Positions 23,406 to 35,689 of a DNA stretch of 64,000 nucleotides are shown one piece after another. Location: NCBI GenBank assembly GCA_036244855.1, contig BQKZ01000250.1:57654-121653 (forward strand), read 5' to 3'. Under the pieces are notes generated by a model, which was not told the DNA's origin, did not search any database, and saw only the letters and a program-made list of their open reading frames with translations. The position numbers were made by a program, and so were the translations under genes. Each line of letters opens with the position of its first letter. Position 1 is the stretch's first letter. This stretch comes from Temnopleurus reevesii (taxonomy: Eukaryota > Echinodermata > Echinoidea > Temnopleuroida > Temnopleuridae).

Positions 23406-24178
23406 AATTAGCTATTATGGAATGATTATAATATTTTGGAAATGTGATTAAGTAATTTGATTAAAACAGCTTAGAAGTCTTTGCTGTGAATTTAGTAGTT
23501 ACATGTGTACAAAACCATGGAATATAACACCACACTGAACGATTTTAACTCTTTTCTCATTATTCTAAAGATAAAACTTGTTTTTTGAAAAGTCCTGCAC
23601 CCCTGCCTTGCAGTTTTCGGTTGCATATAAACTGAATTTCATGATTCTTTGGATATTTGTTGTTATTCAATCTGATTAGCCTAGTTTTCATTGTATTTTT
23701 TAAATGAAGGTATGCTACCTATCTGGGTTAGGCCTGTTTGGTCTTGCGGATGTTGTTTTGCCATTTTGGCTTTATGTGTAAGAAGGTTTTTATTTCGGGC
23801 ATTTGAAAAATGAATCTGGTGGGATTTTGTGCTCGATCCAAGCGTATTTGTGGCAGCATTCATACAAGCTGGAACACCAAACCCAATACTGTTCAGAGCT
23901 CTTCAGTCTAATCTATCAACAAAACAATTTTTTTAATGCTCTCGAATGCCATTTTGGGAAAATAGCGCCAATTTTTTAAATTCATATTTGAAAAAAAAAA
24001 ATTTTGAGCAAAATTCAGACAATTTATGATGAAAATAAGACTCATAAGGGAGTAAAAAGCCAAAGATAACCTGAAAATGACTATTAAGGTTATATAACAC
24101 ATGTTGACTTATAATTTTTCTGTAAAAAAAAACAGAAAAAAAGTAAGTTAGGCCATTTTCAGAGAGTCAGTCGGTGGA

Positions 24179-24180
<2 letters not shown>

Positions 24181-24219
<39 letters not shown>
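24181..24219 (+). repeat. Poly-G run (39)
   Basis: An unbroken run of 39 G after a GAGAG stretch. The true length is uncertain, since such runs are often mis-sequenced. Confidence 0.9.
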
Positions 24220-24222
<3 letters not shown>

Positions 24223-24552
24223 TAGGAGACTGGTCTGGCAACCCAAATGCTGTAGCGTTGAATCCAGATTCTTTTATTTCACTTTTCCCTGAGTAAGAAT
24301 GCTAGAGGATTCATCCTTTCTCCTGGGCATGATATCAAATTCAGAATTCATGTAGTGTTGAATCTAGAATAAGGAGGATGATAAGGAGCATACATGTATT
24401 CTTGTTATGACGTACAGTGTAATGCTGTAGTAGCAATGTGTTTTTTCTACTGATGGATACAATTTGAAAGGGATAAAATCATTTTAAAATCCCCCCTGGT
24501 TACAGAGAAATGATCTTTTGTGTTGAGAGCCATAAAGACTTGACTCTGACAT

Positions 24553-24971
24553 GCAGAGATGCCAACAATTCTGTTGTATATATGCACTATGAGCAGAAGG
24601 GACAAAGGACTGGGACAAAATAAACAATTTCATTCAATCATTCACAATAGCTTCATGATCAAAAAAGAAAGTCTCGGTGTGACTCTTGTTCCACATTTTT
24701 CCACAAAGTGAGGATGGAAATTTCTTTAGTCTTCATTTACATGTAGCTATTTTTAATGCTTGAATGGAGGTTGCTTATTTTGTCCAAGGCTTTTGTTTCT
24801 TTTGCTGACATTGATGCTGTGTATCCTTCATATGAATTCAAGGCTTGTTACAAGTGAATGGCTGGAAGTATGTTATTGTTGTCATGTTGTGCTCACTTTT
24901 GTTCAGCTGTTGTGCTATTCACTTTCTAATTTTGAGCCCATGCACACTCCGGAATGATTGGTATCTCTCTG
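24553..24971. mobile_element. Foldback element, CAGAG-family copy 3 (~419 bp)
   Basis: The left end CAGAGATGCCAACAATTCTG pairs with a right end whose inverse is CAGAGAGATACCAATCATTC. An inner inverted pair, GGGACAAAATAAACAATTTC near 24611 and GGTTGCTTATTTTGTCC near 24768, supports one foldback unit. The right half matches 3960-4092, including TTACAAGTGAATGGC and TTGTTCAG(C/T)TGTT. Confidence 0.6.
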
Positions 24972-26213
24972 TGAATCTCCTGCCCTCTTTCCCATTCCGA
25001 GTCTGCTTTGACATGGTTTAGTTTTATTGTTTGTTTGGGTTTTGACTGTCTAGACTTTAAATGATTTGCATGTATTATTTATTCCTTTTCAGTTGCCAAG
25101 CGGTCTGGCATTTTCCCTATTCTTCTCTTCATATTCAAGTATCAACTCCATCACCTATTCTAGATTCCTTTCTTTTCATTCTGGCATCCTTATCCATTCC
25201 TTCTCTATTCAGGTGTGGTCATTCATTGCATCCTCCACCTGACTCTTTAGTTCAGCTCATTAGTTCAACCATCTTCACATTCCTTCATGGTCATTCTCCT
25301 CCTCCCTTTTGTCATCTCATCTCTCTCCCTTATTGGTTACTTTATTGAATTGGGTTAGTTCATTTTAGTTGGGTGTGTCTCCTTTCTCTTTTGTTATTTA
25401 CTTGATTTGAATATTTTAATATGTAATGTGAATGTTCTAACCGAGTGGCTGAGTCAGCCCTCTGAATAAATCCTCAGTATACCACCAGACTTCATCTTGT
25501 TCAGTTTGCCTCTGTTTGTCCCCTCTTGAGTTAACTTCGTTCTTCAGTAATCTTCAGTTCTCCGACTTAGTTATTTTTCATCGTCAGTTTACTTCTCCAA
25601 TACTTGGTTTCTTTTACTGCCTTACAGTAAGTACTTGTGTACCTATATAGGCCTATTGTATTGAATTATGAATATGATGATTCGCAGATTTCACACAATA
25701 TGCTGAAACCTCTAGAAATACATTTCGTTTTAATGATACATATTCAGACTATTCATTATTACATCAAATGATATCTTCTAAATCCTTTTGCGGTCTGAGC
25801 GAGGATTAGGCCAGTCTTCCTTTCAGACTGATCGGCTTTTTTTGTACAGCAAAAACGTGAATAAAGCAGTTTTGATTCCCTAATATTAGTGTAGGGCCTA
25901 CATAATAGATGTATCATGAAGCCTTGAAAGAATGTGTGGTTTATATGCTTCATTTAAAGGCTAAGAGGAGCATTTATCACGAACATGTATAAATGATTCC
26001 TACAAGTACTATTTACACCAGCTTCATATAAGTACACATGTACCTCTTATTATAGAATGTTTCAAAGTCTGTAGATCTGCTTGGGTCAATGATGCATCTG
26101 TTTTTAACCTTGAACTGGGCAGTACTGATTTTTTTTATACTAAACAAACGTTTCTGTTGATCTGTTCTGCAGTTAGATCTCTTCTTGATTTTACAACTTT
26201 CTGTGTGTCTCAC
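24972..26213. other. No gene seen
   Basis: A pyrimidine-rich stretch at 25080-25340 gives a Leu/Ser/Pro-rich frame of no evident meaning. Nothing else was recognised. Confidence 0.5.
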
Positions 26214-26720
26214 CTCATCAAATTTGCGCTTATCAAAAGTTTGTCAGAATGTGTTTTTGATGATCTTGTCCAGGGGTCATTCTCAAGGCTAACTTGTTCT
26301 CATGCTGGCAAGAAATTGAAATAATCATTCTAATAATGTCTTGTTGTGAAGTTCTTGCATGTCCTTGGGTTCATTCAGGCTAGAGAGATATGAGAGGTTA
26401 TTATGAGTCTTTCCTCATTCAATTTGTGCTTAATTTTCCAGAATATATTTTTGATGATCTTGACATTGGGTCATTCAAAAGGCTAACTTTTTCTCATGCT
26501 GGCAAGAAATTGAAATAATCATTCTAATAATGTCTTGTTGTGAAGTTCTTGCATGGCCTTGGGTTTATTCAGACTATTAATATGAGAGGAAATTTGTAAA
26601 CTGTTTTAGTCTTCCCTCATCCAATTTGCGCTTTCAGAATATGTTTTTTGATAATCTTGTCCCGGAGTCATTGTGGGGGCAATAATAATTGCTAAAGTGC
26701 CCTTAGGTCAGAGGTCCATT
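26214..26720 (+). repeat. ~200-bp tandem repeat, three copies
   Basis: CTCAT-(C/T)-AATTTG-GCTT starts units at 26214, 26414 and 26616. The first two share a near-identical block, TCATGCTGGCAAGAAATTGA, continuing into ATAATCATTCTAATAATGTC. The third copy is decayed and incomplete. Confidence 0.88.
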
Positions 26721-28075
26721 CAGACTAGCCATGTGAGTGATATACACATACTTCTCCTCAAAAATAATTTGAAACTTAAAGAACTGTAGCACTGAATAGA
26801 AGATAATCTAAACATTTTTATATCCTTACACATTGAATGCTATATCAGAGTAAAAATTTATGGCGTGGTTAAACAGAGGGTGATTGTGCCAGTTAGGTCA
26901 CTTAGCATTGAACGGATTTGCCAAAACTCGGAATCCATTATCGAGGGAGTTGGGTAACTTTGCCATGTCAGAGTGAGAATTTAGCTCATTATTATTGTCT
27001 ACCAGAGCAGCCCTGATGAAATAATTGCTCATTAGCAACAATTAGAACCTTGTGGAAGATTAATAGCAGTAGGCCTATTCCATTTATAGATTCATCTGAC
27101 TCTCATGGAGGTCATACCAACCCCAGACAATTTCTATCTGTAGACCTATATGCCTCCCGTTTCCAATTGAGTGAGTGCTAGGTTGGAAGAAGTGCTTTGG
27201 TGCACTGAACCTAGAGTTCATGTACTGGCCATGTATATTTACAACATACATGTATGTCTTGAAAACAAATCTTGTCAGTTTGTTCATGCAGAATCCTCCA
27301 AGATTCCTGGACCGAGACACTTACTCTATCACTCAAGATCTTTAGTCAAGTGCCAACGTGATGTAACGAATCAAATCAATTGATCTCTTGTTTGACCAAT
27401 CGTCTCGTCTTGGCTTGGTGCACAAAAAGATGAAGTCTGGGGATTCAATTTTCGTCTTCAAGTCTCGCCAGCGTGGAATGTGTACAGTGGTCCATTATAC
27501 CGTAGGCGCCCCCCCCCCCAAAAAAAAAAAAATGTTCAGATGCCTACAACCGACCGACTGCCTGAAAATGGCCCAACTCTTTTTTGATACTCGTAACTAA
27601 AATTGAAAAATTACAGCAAAATTATAGATAAACATGTGAAATACAACCTGAAAAGTCGTTTCCAGACGATCTTTGGCCCTTCACTCCCTTCCAAGCCTTA
27701 TATTATTAATGAATTTGTGTTGAAGAAGTGTAAAAGATGGTTGATGCTTGTTTTCAAAGATGGCATTCGAGGGCATCCAAGCATTTTTTTGCCTAATGGT
27801 ATTGGACTACATTGCAGAGTTCTCAAAATCATCTTGCCATCTGCACGTGCTCAGCCAGGCAGCTCATCATTGTCATTACCTTTGCAGAGAATTGTTAGCG
27901 GCTTGTTTACATGATGGATAACCATGGATCTACAATATTGTACATTGGCTTTGGAACAGGGGAGGGGCACAATTAACCCTTCAAAACTCTCGGGTATAAT
28001 CATAGTCCACTGATACATTATGTTTACAGGCTTCATCAGTGAACAAGCATCTAAATAAATATTCAAACTGATTTG
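26721..28075. other. No gene seen
   Basis: A short C9-A12 run sits at 27511-27531. About 30 bases near 27768 match 13675. No other feature was supported. Confidence 0.5.
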
Positions 28076-28253
28076 ATCATCATCATAACCTTCATCATCA
28101 TCCTCATCTTCATCATCATCCACGTCATCACTAACATCATCATCATCATCATTGCCATCATCATCTTTGTCATCATCATTATCACCATCATCATCTTTAA
28201 TAGTTCTAATCATCATCATCATCATGATGGTCATCATTGTCATCATCATCACC

Positions 28254-28300
<47 letters not shown>

Positions 28301-28321
28301 TGTCATCATGATCATCATCTT
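28076..28321 (+). repeat. (ATC)n / (CAT)n microsatellite
   Basis: About 245 bases of ATC/CAT triplets with interruptions. The Met/Asp-rich, His-rich and Ile-rich frames in this block are its six-frame shadows. Confidence 0.97.
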
Positions 28322-28900
28322 ACAACAACATCACAACAATCTGTCTCTGAACAGTTTTGTGCGTTCAGTAAAGTGGGCCTACATTTTGTTGTATTCTGCA
28401 GACATTTATTTGTCATCGTGCCCAAATTCATGGGTTATCTTTAAGACGATTGGGATGCAGTTTCTCACATTCTCCTGTCATATTATATGTAACCGAGCTT
28501 TATTGAGTTCTAACCAAGCGATCAGCGGCAGGACCTTGTCATATGTCACAGAACACTATCCTCTCTCTCATTTCGTAGTAAATCTTGTCTCCGGTTGAAT
28601 TCCAATTTCAACGGCTAACCTTGAAGTATTTCAATTTCAAGTTTGCTAACTGTCAGGACAATGGACATGACGGCCTAACTTTAATTTTGTATGTTATGTG
28701 CTTTCTGTTGGTTCGTCCAATGGGTATGACAAGCATAAGAAATGTTGGGATAGAAAGGGAGAAAGGGGGGGGGGGAGATAGACAAGTTTACAATAATGCA
28801 ACTTATATCCCTTACACTAAGATCGTTGCATTGACAGTGTACAGGCAAGAAAAATGAATAGATTTGCTAATGAAGCCGTTTGCCATTGAATAGTACGAAT

Positions 28901-28931
28901 AGTAATTTTTTCCCTAGGGAAAAAAGTTACT
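28901..28931. repeat. 31-bp near-perfect palindrome
   Basis: AGTAA-T6-CCCTAGGG-A6-GTTACT is centred on CCTAGG, with one missing base in the left arm. It lies just outside the larger foldback at 28961-29120. Confidence 0.85.
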
Positions 28932-28960
28932 ATTTTTGCGCGCATGTGTAGTCGGCTAAT

Positions 28961-29120
28961 ATACAATGACTTGATTCTCGGTACTGGTTAAAACTATTCG
29001 CACTCGTGAGCATCAGATAGTTTCATTCTCCCTCGGGCTGTTGGCCCTCGGGAGTATGGTACTATCTGATATGCTCATTCGTGCGAATAGTTTTAACCAG
29101 AACCTCGAGAGTCATTGCAT
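28961..29120. mobile_element. Palindromic foldback element (~160 bp)
   Basis: Two arms of about 75 bases meet at GGGCTGTTGGCCC near 29040. Both contain CTGGTTAAAACTATTCGCAC, TGAGCAT-CAGATAGT and CTCCC-CGGG, inverted. There is no coding capacity. Its transposon class is unknown. Confidence 0.82.
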
Positions 29121-30649
29121 ATTTCTATAATATAAATGGATAGTCTATATTCTAAATGTTTTTTTATAATTTCATCATTACAGTGCTTTTTCCCTAATAT
29201 GAATGTGGTCATGTGATAGCCAATCCCAAAGAACATATTCATTTGCCCAACTGATTCACACAATGAGAGCTTGACTCACAAAGACCCCCCCCCATAGGTT
29301 CGCTTTCCCAAAAACAAACTTGCGGGGTTGAGAAGATATCTCATCGAGAAACGAGAAATAGTGTTGCATACAATCTGTATGTTGGTTCAACCATGTACCT
29401 ACATGTAGGAGGTCCATGGTTCAACAGGACAGTCCTGGCAAAAGATTGATACATGGTGGGATCTCAGCAAGATATAGACAGGGAAAGAGATATCTGGGTG
29501 TGTTCATTTCTTGGGAGGGAAATAACCCTTAAAAGTTGTTTTTCACCTTCTACTTCACATGACCTTGACCCCTATTTGTTGTTGGAACTTTCCTTCAAGA
29601 ACAAGAAAATATGAAAATTTTGCAAACACATTTATCAAACTTTGAAAATAGAGTGTTATATTTGTTGGGCAATTCTACTGTCAACCCTCGCCCTACCCTC
29701 GCCCACGACGCTCCTAAAGGTGTGATTATTAGTCCGGCGTGGGAGTCGTTCTGTCTACTCTGTAACAATCAAAATCTGTTATATTTAGCCAGCTCACGCA
29801 AAATATGACTATTCTACAAACTTTTTATTGGGCTATGCTAAATCCCAGGCCAGGAAACGCAAATAAAGAGATCAAATAAAAAGGAAGCAACTCCCACTCT
29901 TTGTACATGCAAAAAGAGATTCATCTTTTATATTTGTTTACATTGTATTCATGATTGCCTGGTGTATAAATATGACATTGGGTTTTATAATGTGGAGGTA
30001 TAAAATAGAATAGACAGTGCTAGTCAGAGTATTATGTTATCATTGTAAAAACTCAGGAAACTGAGGTCACAGTGGGGTAACTAGATCAGATTGTTCTGAG
30101 CTTTTGTTGTGATAGCAGGTAGGAAAGTAGTCTGACTTGCACGGAAGGCCATGCACATTTCTGTTTGATGATGATGATGATGATGCTTTGTGTATAATGG
30201 CGTTTTCATCAGTCCACCGATGATTTACGCCAGGCTTCATTTTTTCTTCTTTTCAGTTTTTAAACGGAGCTTGAAATATTTTGATTTTGTGGTTTGACTT
30301 TACCTTCACTGGCATGGTGCAGCAGTTGGCTTGTTTGTTTGTTTAATCTGTAATAAATACCGGTTAATATATTTTGTTATTTTTTTTTTCATTAGTAGAA
30401 TGAGTTGGAGGTGCGTTTATAAGTTAGTATAGAGTAGTGGTTATGAGCATTGTGCCTTCTGAGCAATTACAAGTTTTTGTTTTTTATTATTATTATTGTT
30501 ATTATTATTGTTGTTATGGGGGAAAACTTTGGAAGTTTTAAATTCTACTTTGGATTAAAAGATCATGGTGGAGCGTGGATTTGTTGTTGAGACAGATATG
30601 TATTTCTAAATATTTTATTTCCCTCTACTTTGCACTTATTTGTTTGTTT
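29121..30649. other. No gene seen; ATT/GTT microsatellite
   Basis: A (TTA)/(TTG)-type stretch lies at about 30480-30517. Otherwise there is no recognisable feature. Confidence 0.5.
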
Positions 30650-30731
30650 TACTTAAAACAAGATGGTATACAAATCCATTAGCGTTGGGCTACATAACTA
30701 AACTTAAAGTTCGTTCTTTATTATAATCGAT

Positions 30732-32033
30732 CTATAATTCATTATATTTACCACTTCCTTTGATGAATGTAATAAGTTTTCCAAAGTGTTCTGTATTACC
30801 TAACAGATTTTGAATAGTAGGGTTGTTATTTTTAATTGAGTTATATAACTTTCTTCTTTGCACGCTGTATTTTGGGCAAACTAATAGAAAATGTTCAATC
30901 GTTTCGTTCATTTTGCAATTCGGGCAGAGTCCGTTTTCATGTTTGTTCAACATGAATTTATAATAATTTAAATTACATTTTCCCAAACGAAACTGGTGAA
31001 TAATTCTCTCATCTTTCCTGCAATAACCTTTCACATTGCATTTTTTGTTTACAGTTTTTTGAATTTCATATAAATGTCTTCCATTTTCCCCTTTATCCCA
31101 CAGACTTTGCCAGACTGCGTTATAATGTAGAATGGCATTTTGAATAAACTCTGTTTTGTTTTGGCTGATTTTTATTTCGATATATTTTTTTTGGGAAGCT
31201 TGTTTTGCCAGGGCGTCCGCCCGTTCATTCCCTGCAAGGCCACAATGGGCCGGTACCCATTCAAATTTAACCGTTATTCCGAATTCACGTATTATGCGTA
31301 ATTTTTCAAGTATTTCTGATATTAGACTGCATTCCTTCATGTTTTGGATGGATACAAGAGCAGAGTTTGAATCGGAGAGGATGACTGCAGATATTGGATG
31401 GTATTCCTCTATCCATTCTAGCGCCATGAGAATGGCCACTTGCTCTGCTCGGGCAATTGATATGTCACTCGTTTTAAAGCCTTTGCGGATATTCAGTTTG
31501 GGTATATAGTATGCTACGCCCGTATTTCCGTTAATTTGCTTTGACGCATCTGTATAAATTTGCAGACAAAAATGCCATTTTTTCTGAATGACTTCGTTTG
31601 CGTATGTATAAGTTTCTATAGTCGATGTATGCTTCTTGCTAGTATGGTGCGATATCTCAAGTGAAACCGTTGGTATTTCATAATGCCAAAAGGGTTTGAC
31701 TGATTGACAATCCGAAAGTTTTTCGACTTCATTGATGGTAATATTCCTTTTAATTCTTTTGATAAAAGGACCTTCGCTCAATTTTACAGTGGAGGCTTCA
31801 TATTGCCAGCATGGTTTTAAAACTTCTCTTGTTAGGTGATTAGCATTGGACGTTTGCAAATAGAAACAATACTTTTCATTGATCATATTCCTTCTTAATT
31901 GCAATGGCCTCTCTCCACATTCTACCTGGAGTGCTTGGAGTGATGTCTGTTGTTTCCCACCAACAATTATTTTAATGTAGTCGACTATAGTCTTTAGAAT
32001 TGTAAAACACAGAATCGAAGAATATTGTAGCCA
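30732..32033 (-). pseudogene. 5'-truncated I-superfamily LINE: RT tail, RNase H and CCHC knuckle
   Basis: The frame is open from just after a stop at 32034-32036 down to the TAG at 30732. The first ~43 residues (31905-32033) include VECGERPLQLRR, which matches the conserved end of the reverse transcriptase thumb, so the frame continues upstream of the first start-like codon at 31904. Counting from 31904, RNase H I is clear: YTDASK at 117-122, ARAEQ at 151-155, LSDSN at 176-180, and HCG at 220-222 followed by GNERAD at 225-230. The catalytic set D119, E154, D178, D230 is intact. A C-x2-C-x7-H-x4-C knuckle follows at 327-343. This domain order is that of I/Nimb/Ingi-type LINEs. The endonuclease and RT palm are missing, so the copy cannot retrotranspose by itself. 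Base composition resembles the surroundings. Confidence 0.92.
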
Positions 32034-32036
32034 TTA

Positions 32037-33013
32037 TCCATTGATTTTTTAATATTGATTTAAAATGTCCTATTGTGTAGAGAATTGTCATTCGGCGTAG
32101 TTACCTTTATTACAAGTGATACATTTGAAAAATATTGAAAACACTAACAAGGTTGCTCCAATGCTGGTTCAAGAACAACAGCCCATAGGCCTATAAAGTC
32201 CTTAGCATTGACTCGATAAGGTCTTAGTGCTTTCATAGCCTCAAGACTCTCAATTCAGTTCACAGCCATTATCTATGGATGCTGAATAACTCAATTTATA
32301 ACTTGTTTACATGGGTCATTGAAAATTATGACTTGAGTTAAAGTTGTATGGAGGGTCAAGTCTACCAAATGCTTTGGCACAAGTGCTAAAAGGGTCGGGA
32401 GAGGAGGGGAGGCTAAACCTCAACGGGCCAAATATTGGTGTGATGCACAAAGATGAAAGGAAGTATCTTTTGCCAAACTTGGATTTTCTCCTGTCTACCT
32501 TGCCTTTTCAAATTAGGATGGAAGAAGATGCAACTTCATCATCTCAATTTTTAGATATGAAATTAGAGTCATATTTTCTTTACCCTATTATGGTACACCT
32601 GTTTAGGTATTCCCTGTTTGGGTGTCAAAACAATTGTTGGCCTCACCCATGGTTATATGGGATTAGGCTTTAACTTTTTAGTATTTTTTTATTTCATTAG
32701 TTCTTTAGTCCTGTATCAGTGTATAACGAGAATGTTCTTTTTCAACAAGTCGTTAAATGTTCCTCTTGTTTGATGTGTAGAAAAATATCATGCTTCATTG
32801 ACCAAGCAAGCTGAATCTATTCTATGGCATTTAAGATCCTTAACTAATCCTTCCTGTATACAACTTTTACTTTCAGTGTTTGTATTTAAAGAAATCAAAC
32901 ATAATAAAATTGATAATAGATTCTTTTATTGAGCACTAAATCTCAGTGGATTTGGCTCCTTATATTTCATATGTATTATTATTATCATTATTTATTATTA
33001 TTTTATTCAGTTT
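32037..33013. other. No gene seen between the two LINE fragments
   Basis: The 109-codon frame at 32344-32673 has no recognised similarity and no splice context. AT-rich triplet repeats lie near 32976-33005. Confidence 0.45.
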
Positions 33014-33298
33014 TGTAATCTTAGAATAACATCAAGAAAGGGTGACTATAATGGTAACTTTGATTTTATTAATTGTCATGGTGACCAGATCATTAAAGAC
33101 CTGAAGTGGGCATCAGTAGAACAAAGACAAGATAATTTTTTAGCAATATTGATGTATAAATGTATTCACGGATCGGTCCCATCTCGATTATGTTACAATA
33201 TTGAAATGGTTTGTGATAGGCACGATGTAAAAACACGTAATCATGATTCACTGAATGTTGTTCCACCTAAACCTTATCTTGAATGTTTAAAAAAATAA
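33014..33298 (+). pseudogene. Degenerate LINE ORF2 C-terminal fragment
   Basis: A reading frame without a usable start encodes LRITSRKGDY, then DLKWASVEQRQDNFLAILMY directly followed by KCIHGSVPSRLC, then TRNHDSLNVVPPKP, and stops in an A-rich run at 33296. The motif L-W-x-(S/P)-V-x-QR-x10-YK-C-(I/L)-HG-x-(A/V)-P is a hallmark of the C-terminal domain of CR1/L2/Jockey-type LINEs. The frame breaks before the expected WNSLP block. Downstream sequence up to 33350 looks like the continuation after a frameshift (GISYRMNGINLF-like). The element is old and dead. Confidence 0.8.
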
Positions 33299-35015
33299 TT
33301 TATGTATTTGGAATCAGTTACCGGATGAATGGTATCAATTTATTTGCTTTCTACATTTTCTAAAATGGAAGCCCAGGTACCAAAAATATTTATTACAGTC
33401 TTGAGTTATCGTAAATCATATTTGATTTTGGATGGGAATAATCTGACATATAATTGGTTCATAATTGTGTGAAATCTTATCCCCATTTACTGGTACAAGT
33501 ATATTTCCTGGAGAGCTAATACCGGAAATCTTGTGTGGAACCAAAAGACAAACGATGCCCTGAACATTTTTTGTTATTCCTGAGGAATCGTTCAATAGGT
33601 TTTATTTATTTGCTCAATTGAGCATTCAGTTTGAGTTTGTTCGATTCCGTAGTGGATATTTTCTCTCATTACCCCAACAGGGGGATTATCTGTAAGTTTT
33701 TGAAGCGAAAAAGTCTGGACAGGGGAAGACACAGAAGAATAATTTTGGATTTCCCTGCATGCATCATCAATAAAGCGTGCAGTCCAATTTGAGGCCAGAC
33801 TACCAGATAGAAAGGAGATTAAAATGTTCAATGCGATTTAATCCTACTAGAGGAAATGATATGGATTAAGTTACAGTTAACAACAGAATTATTTGTACCT
33901 CCTGGGAAATAACAGATTTTTAAGATTTTGTTTAAAATGAAAAAGGTTAAAATCTGAAGTAATCATTTACATAGGTTTTCACTAAAATACATGGTATCAA
34001 ATGAGTACCGGTAACTTATTTACTTGAAGAATTAAAATTCTGCCCAGTCCGGTAATATTCAGAATTTACAATTAAAAAATGTCAATGATTTTTTTTGTCA
34101 TGAAATAACTTAAATCAGAAGTACCTGTTTGATGTCCCCACTTTGTACTTACTGTTTCATTATTGAAATAAGTTCCTGATCTGCTAATATTTTTATATGA
34201 ATTGCAGATGAAATAATAATTCACTTTGCTAGAGCCTGCACTCATGGCGTAGAGCTTATGAAGTGTTTGTCACAGCGCAAATACTGAAGTGTGCTGATGT
34301 TGAATGATTTTGCTCTAATTCTGTTACTGATGTAGTGTTTTAAGTGGGTCAACAAGACTTTACTGCTTGACCGTATTTAGAGGTAATCGGTTTGATTAGG
34401 CTCCCTGGAAAAATAGAAATTTTGAAAAATTATGGCTGAAGTGCAGGGAGACTTGAATATGATGGATGTGAGAAAATAAAATGGTTATCACAGAGACTGT
34501 AAGTGGCTGGGAACAATTGCATTTTGATCTGTAAGCTTATGCCTAATGTCTACTTCAATACACAAAATCATATCCTCATATGCCAATGAAAGGAAATGGC
34601 TAATATCGCCCAGAATTGAAGAAAAATTTAGCCAATTCAGACACTGCTTTTTCTGAATATTTGGAGATAGAAGTGATTTAATTCATCAGCAACTGCCTGA
34701 TCGCTTACAGTTCTCCTACAACACACTTAATGGCGAATAAATTAAACCCCCAAGAGGAGCTTGATTTGGTGATTTTAGAGCGTGATCATTTCACTGGCCC
34801 AAAACCACATGATTTCTGAGCGCTGATCGGATTCCACTCTTTTTGGAATAGTAAAGGATTATTGTATCCTTTCATATTTTCAGATATTGAGGATCACTCA
34901 TAATTAAACATACTTTCAAATAATTTGGTAATATAAGGTTATATGTGTTCAGCAAATTAAGATCATGGAAATGTTGGATAACATGACCAGAATATTTAGC
35001 ATAAAGTGCATGGAA
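33299..35015. other. No gene seen
   Basis: The first ~100 bases may be the frameshifted end of the LINE fragment. The remainder is AT-rich with no supported feature. Confidence 0.5.
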
Positions 35016-35250
35016 CACTGTGGTATAGTGGCTCTTGTCTTTCAATCAGAATGTCTTGGTCCAAACCCCATCAATATTTCCTTCAGCAAGAAATTTATCC
35101 ACACTGTGCTGCACCCAACCCAGGTGAGATGGGCACCTTAACATTGATGTCTCATGCAATTGTTTATACTGGGCTAAAGCTAGGGTTATAATACAAAAAT
35201 TGTCCTCAGCACTCTGTTAATTTTTTTTTATAAACAATTCAAATCTGGCT
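35016..35250 (+). repeat. tRNA-derived SINE
   Basis: A head resembling an RNA polymerase III promoter is present: TGGTATAGTGGCTC (A-box-like) at about 35020 and GGTCCAAACCCC (B-box-like) at about 35058. They are spaced as in a tRNA. A non-tRNA body follows with TTCCTTCAGCAAGAAATTTA, TCCACACTGTGCTGCACCCA, a GGGCTAAAGCTAGGGTTATA block and a T-rich end. The tRNA fold itself is not intact. A related body occurs at 23.2 kb, and the tail-like GGCTAAAGTAAGGGTTATGA occurs near 61.35 kb. Confidence 0.75.
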
Positions 35251-35689
35251 CTACTGATATTTTGTCTTGCATACCTTCAATTCTTTTAACACTACTTACA
35301 GCAGCTTGGTTAAAAGTAATGCAGTTTGTAGCCCTGCATGGAGCAAACTTATACATAAAAGGCAGATTCCCTTTTATGAATGCCTAAAAATAAAATATGA
35401 ATGAGCGAGAGAAACGCAGTAAACAAAAACGCTTCATCAACTCCCTCAATTTATCACTTCATCGATCCACAACTTTGATTCTGTTCTGACTGGCTAAAAT
35501 TCTCACTTCCGCACAACGTCTGAGGCAGATCTTTAGTGTACGCGTGTGGTGCGTTGTCTGCAAACGATTTCTCCCTGCGCCTAATTGCATCAAAGTGCAG
35601 GAGAGGAAAGCAGTGGAGTTTGACATTCACTCAAAGACAGTAGCCTTGATCCTCCATTAGAGTCCAGGAAATGCCTGTAGTTTGGTCTG

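Noticed and set aside
27851..28598. Met/Asp-rich, His-rich and Ile-rich open frames
   Set aside because: All come from the ATC/CAT microsatellite read in different frames. Their flanks have no coding similarity.
31156..31509. 117-codon + strand frame
   Set aside because: Antisense shadow of the RNase H domain coded on the - strand.
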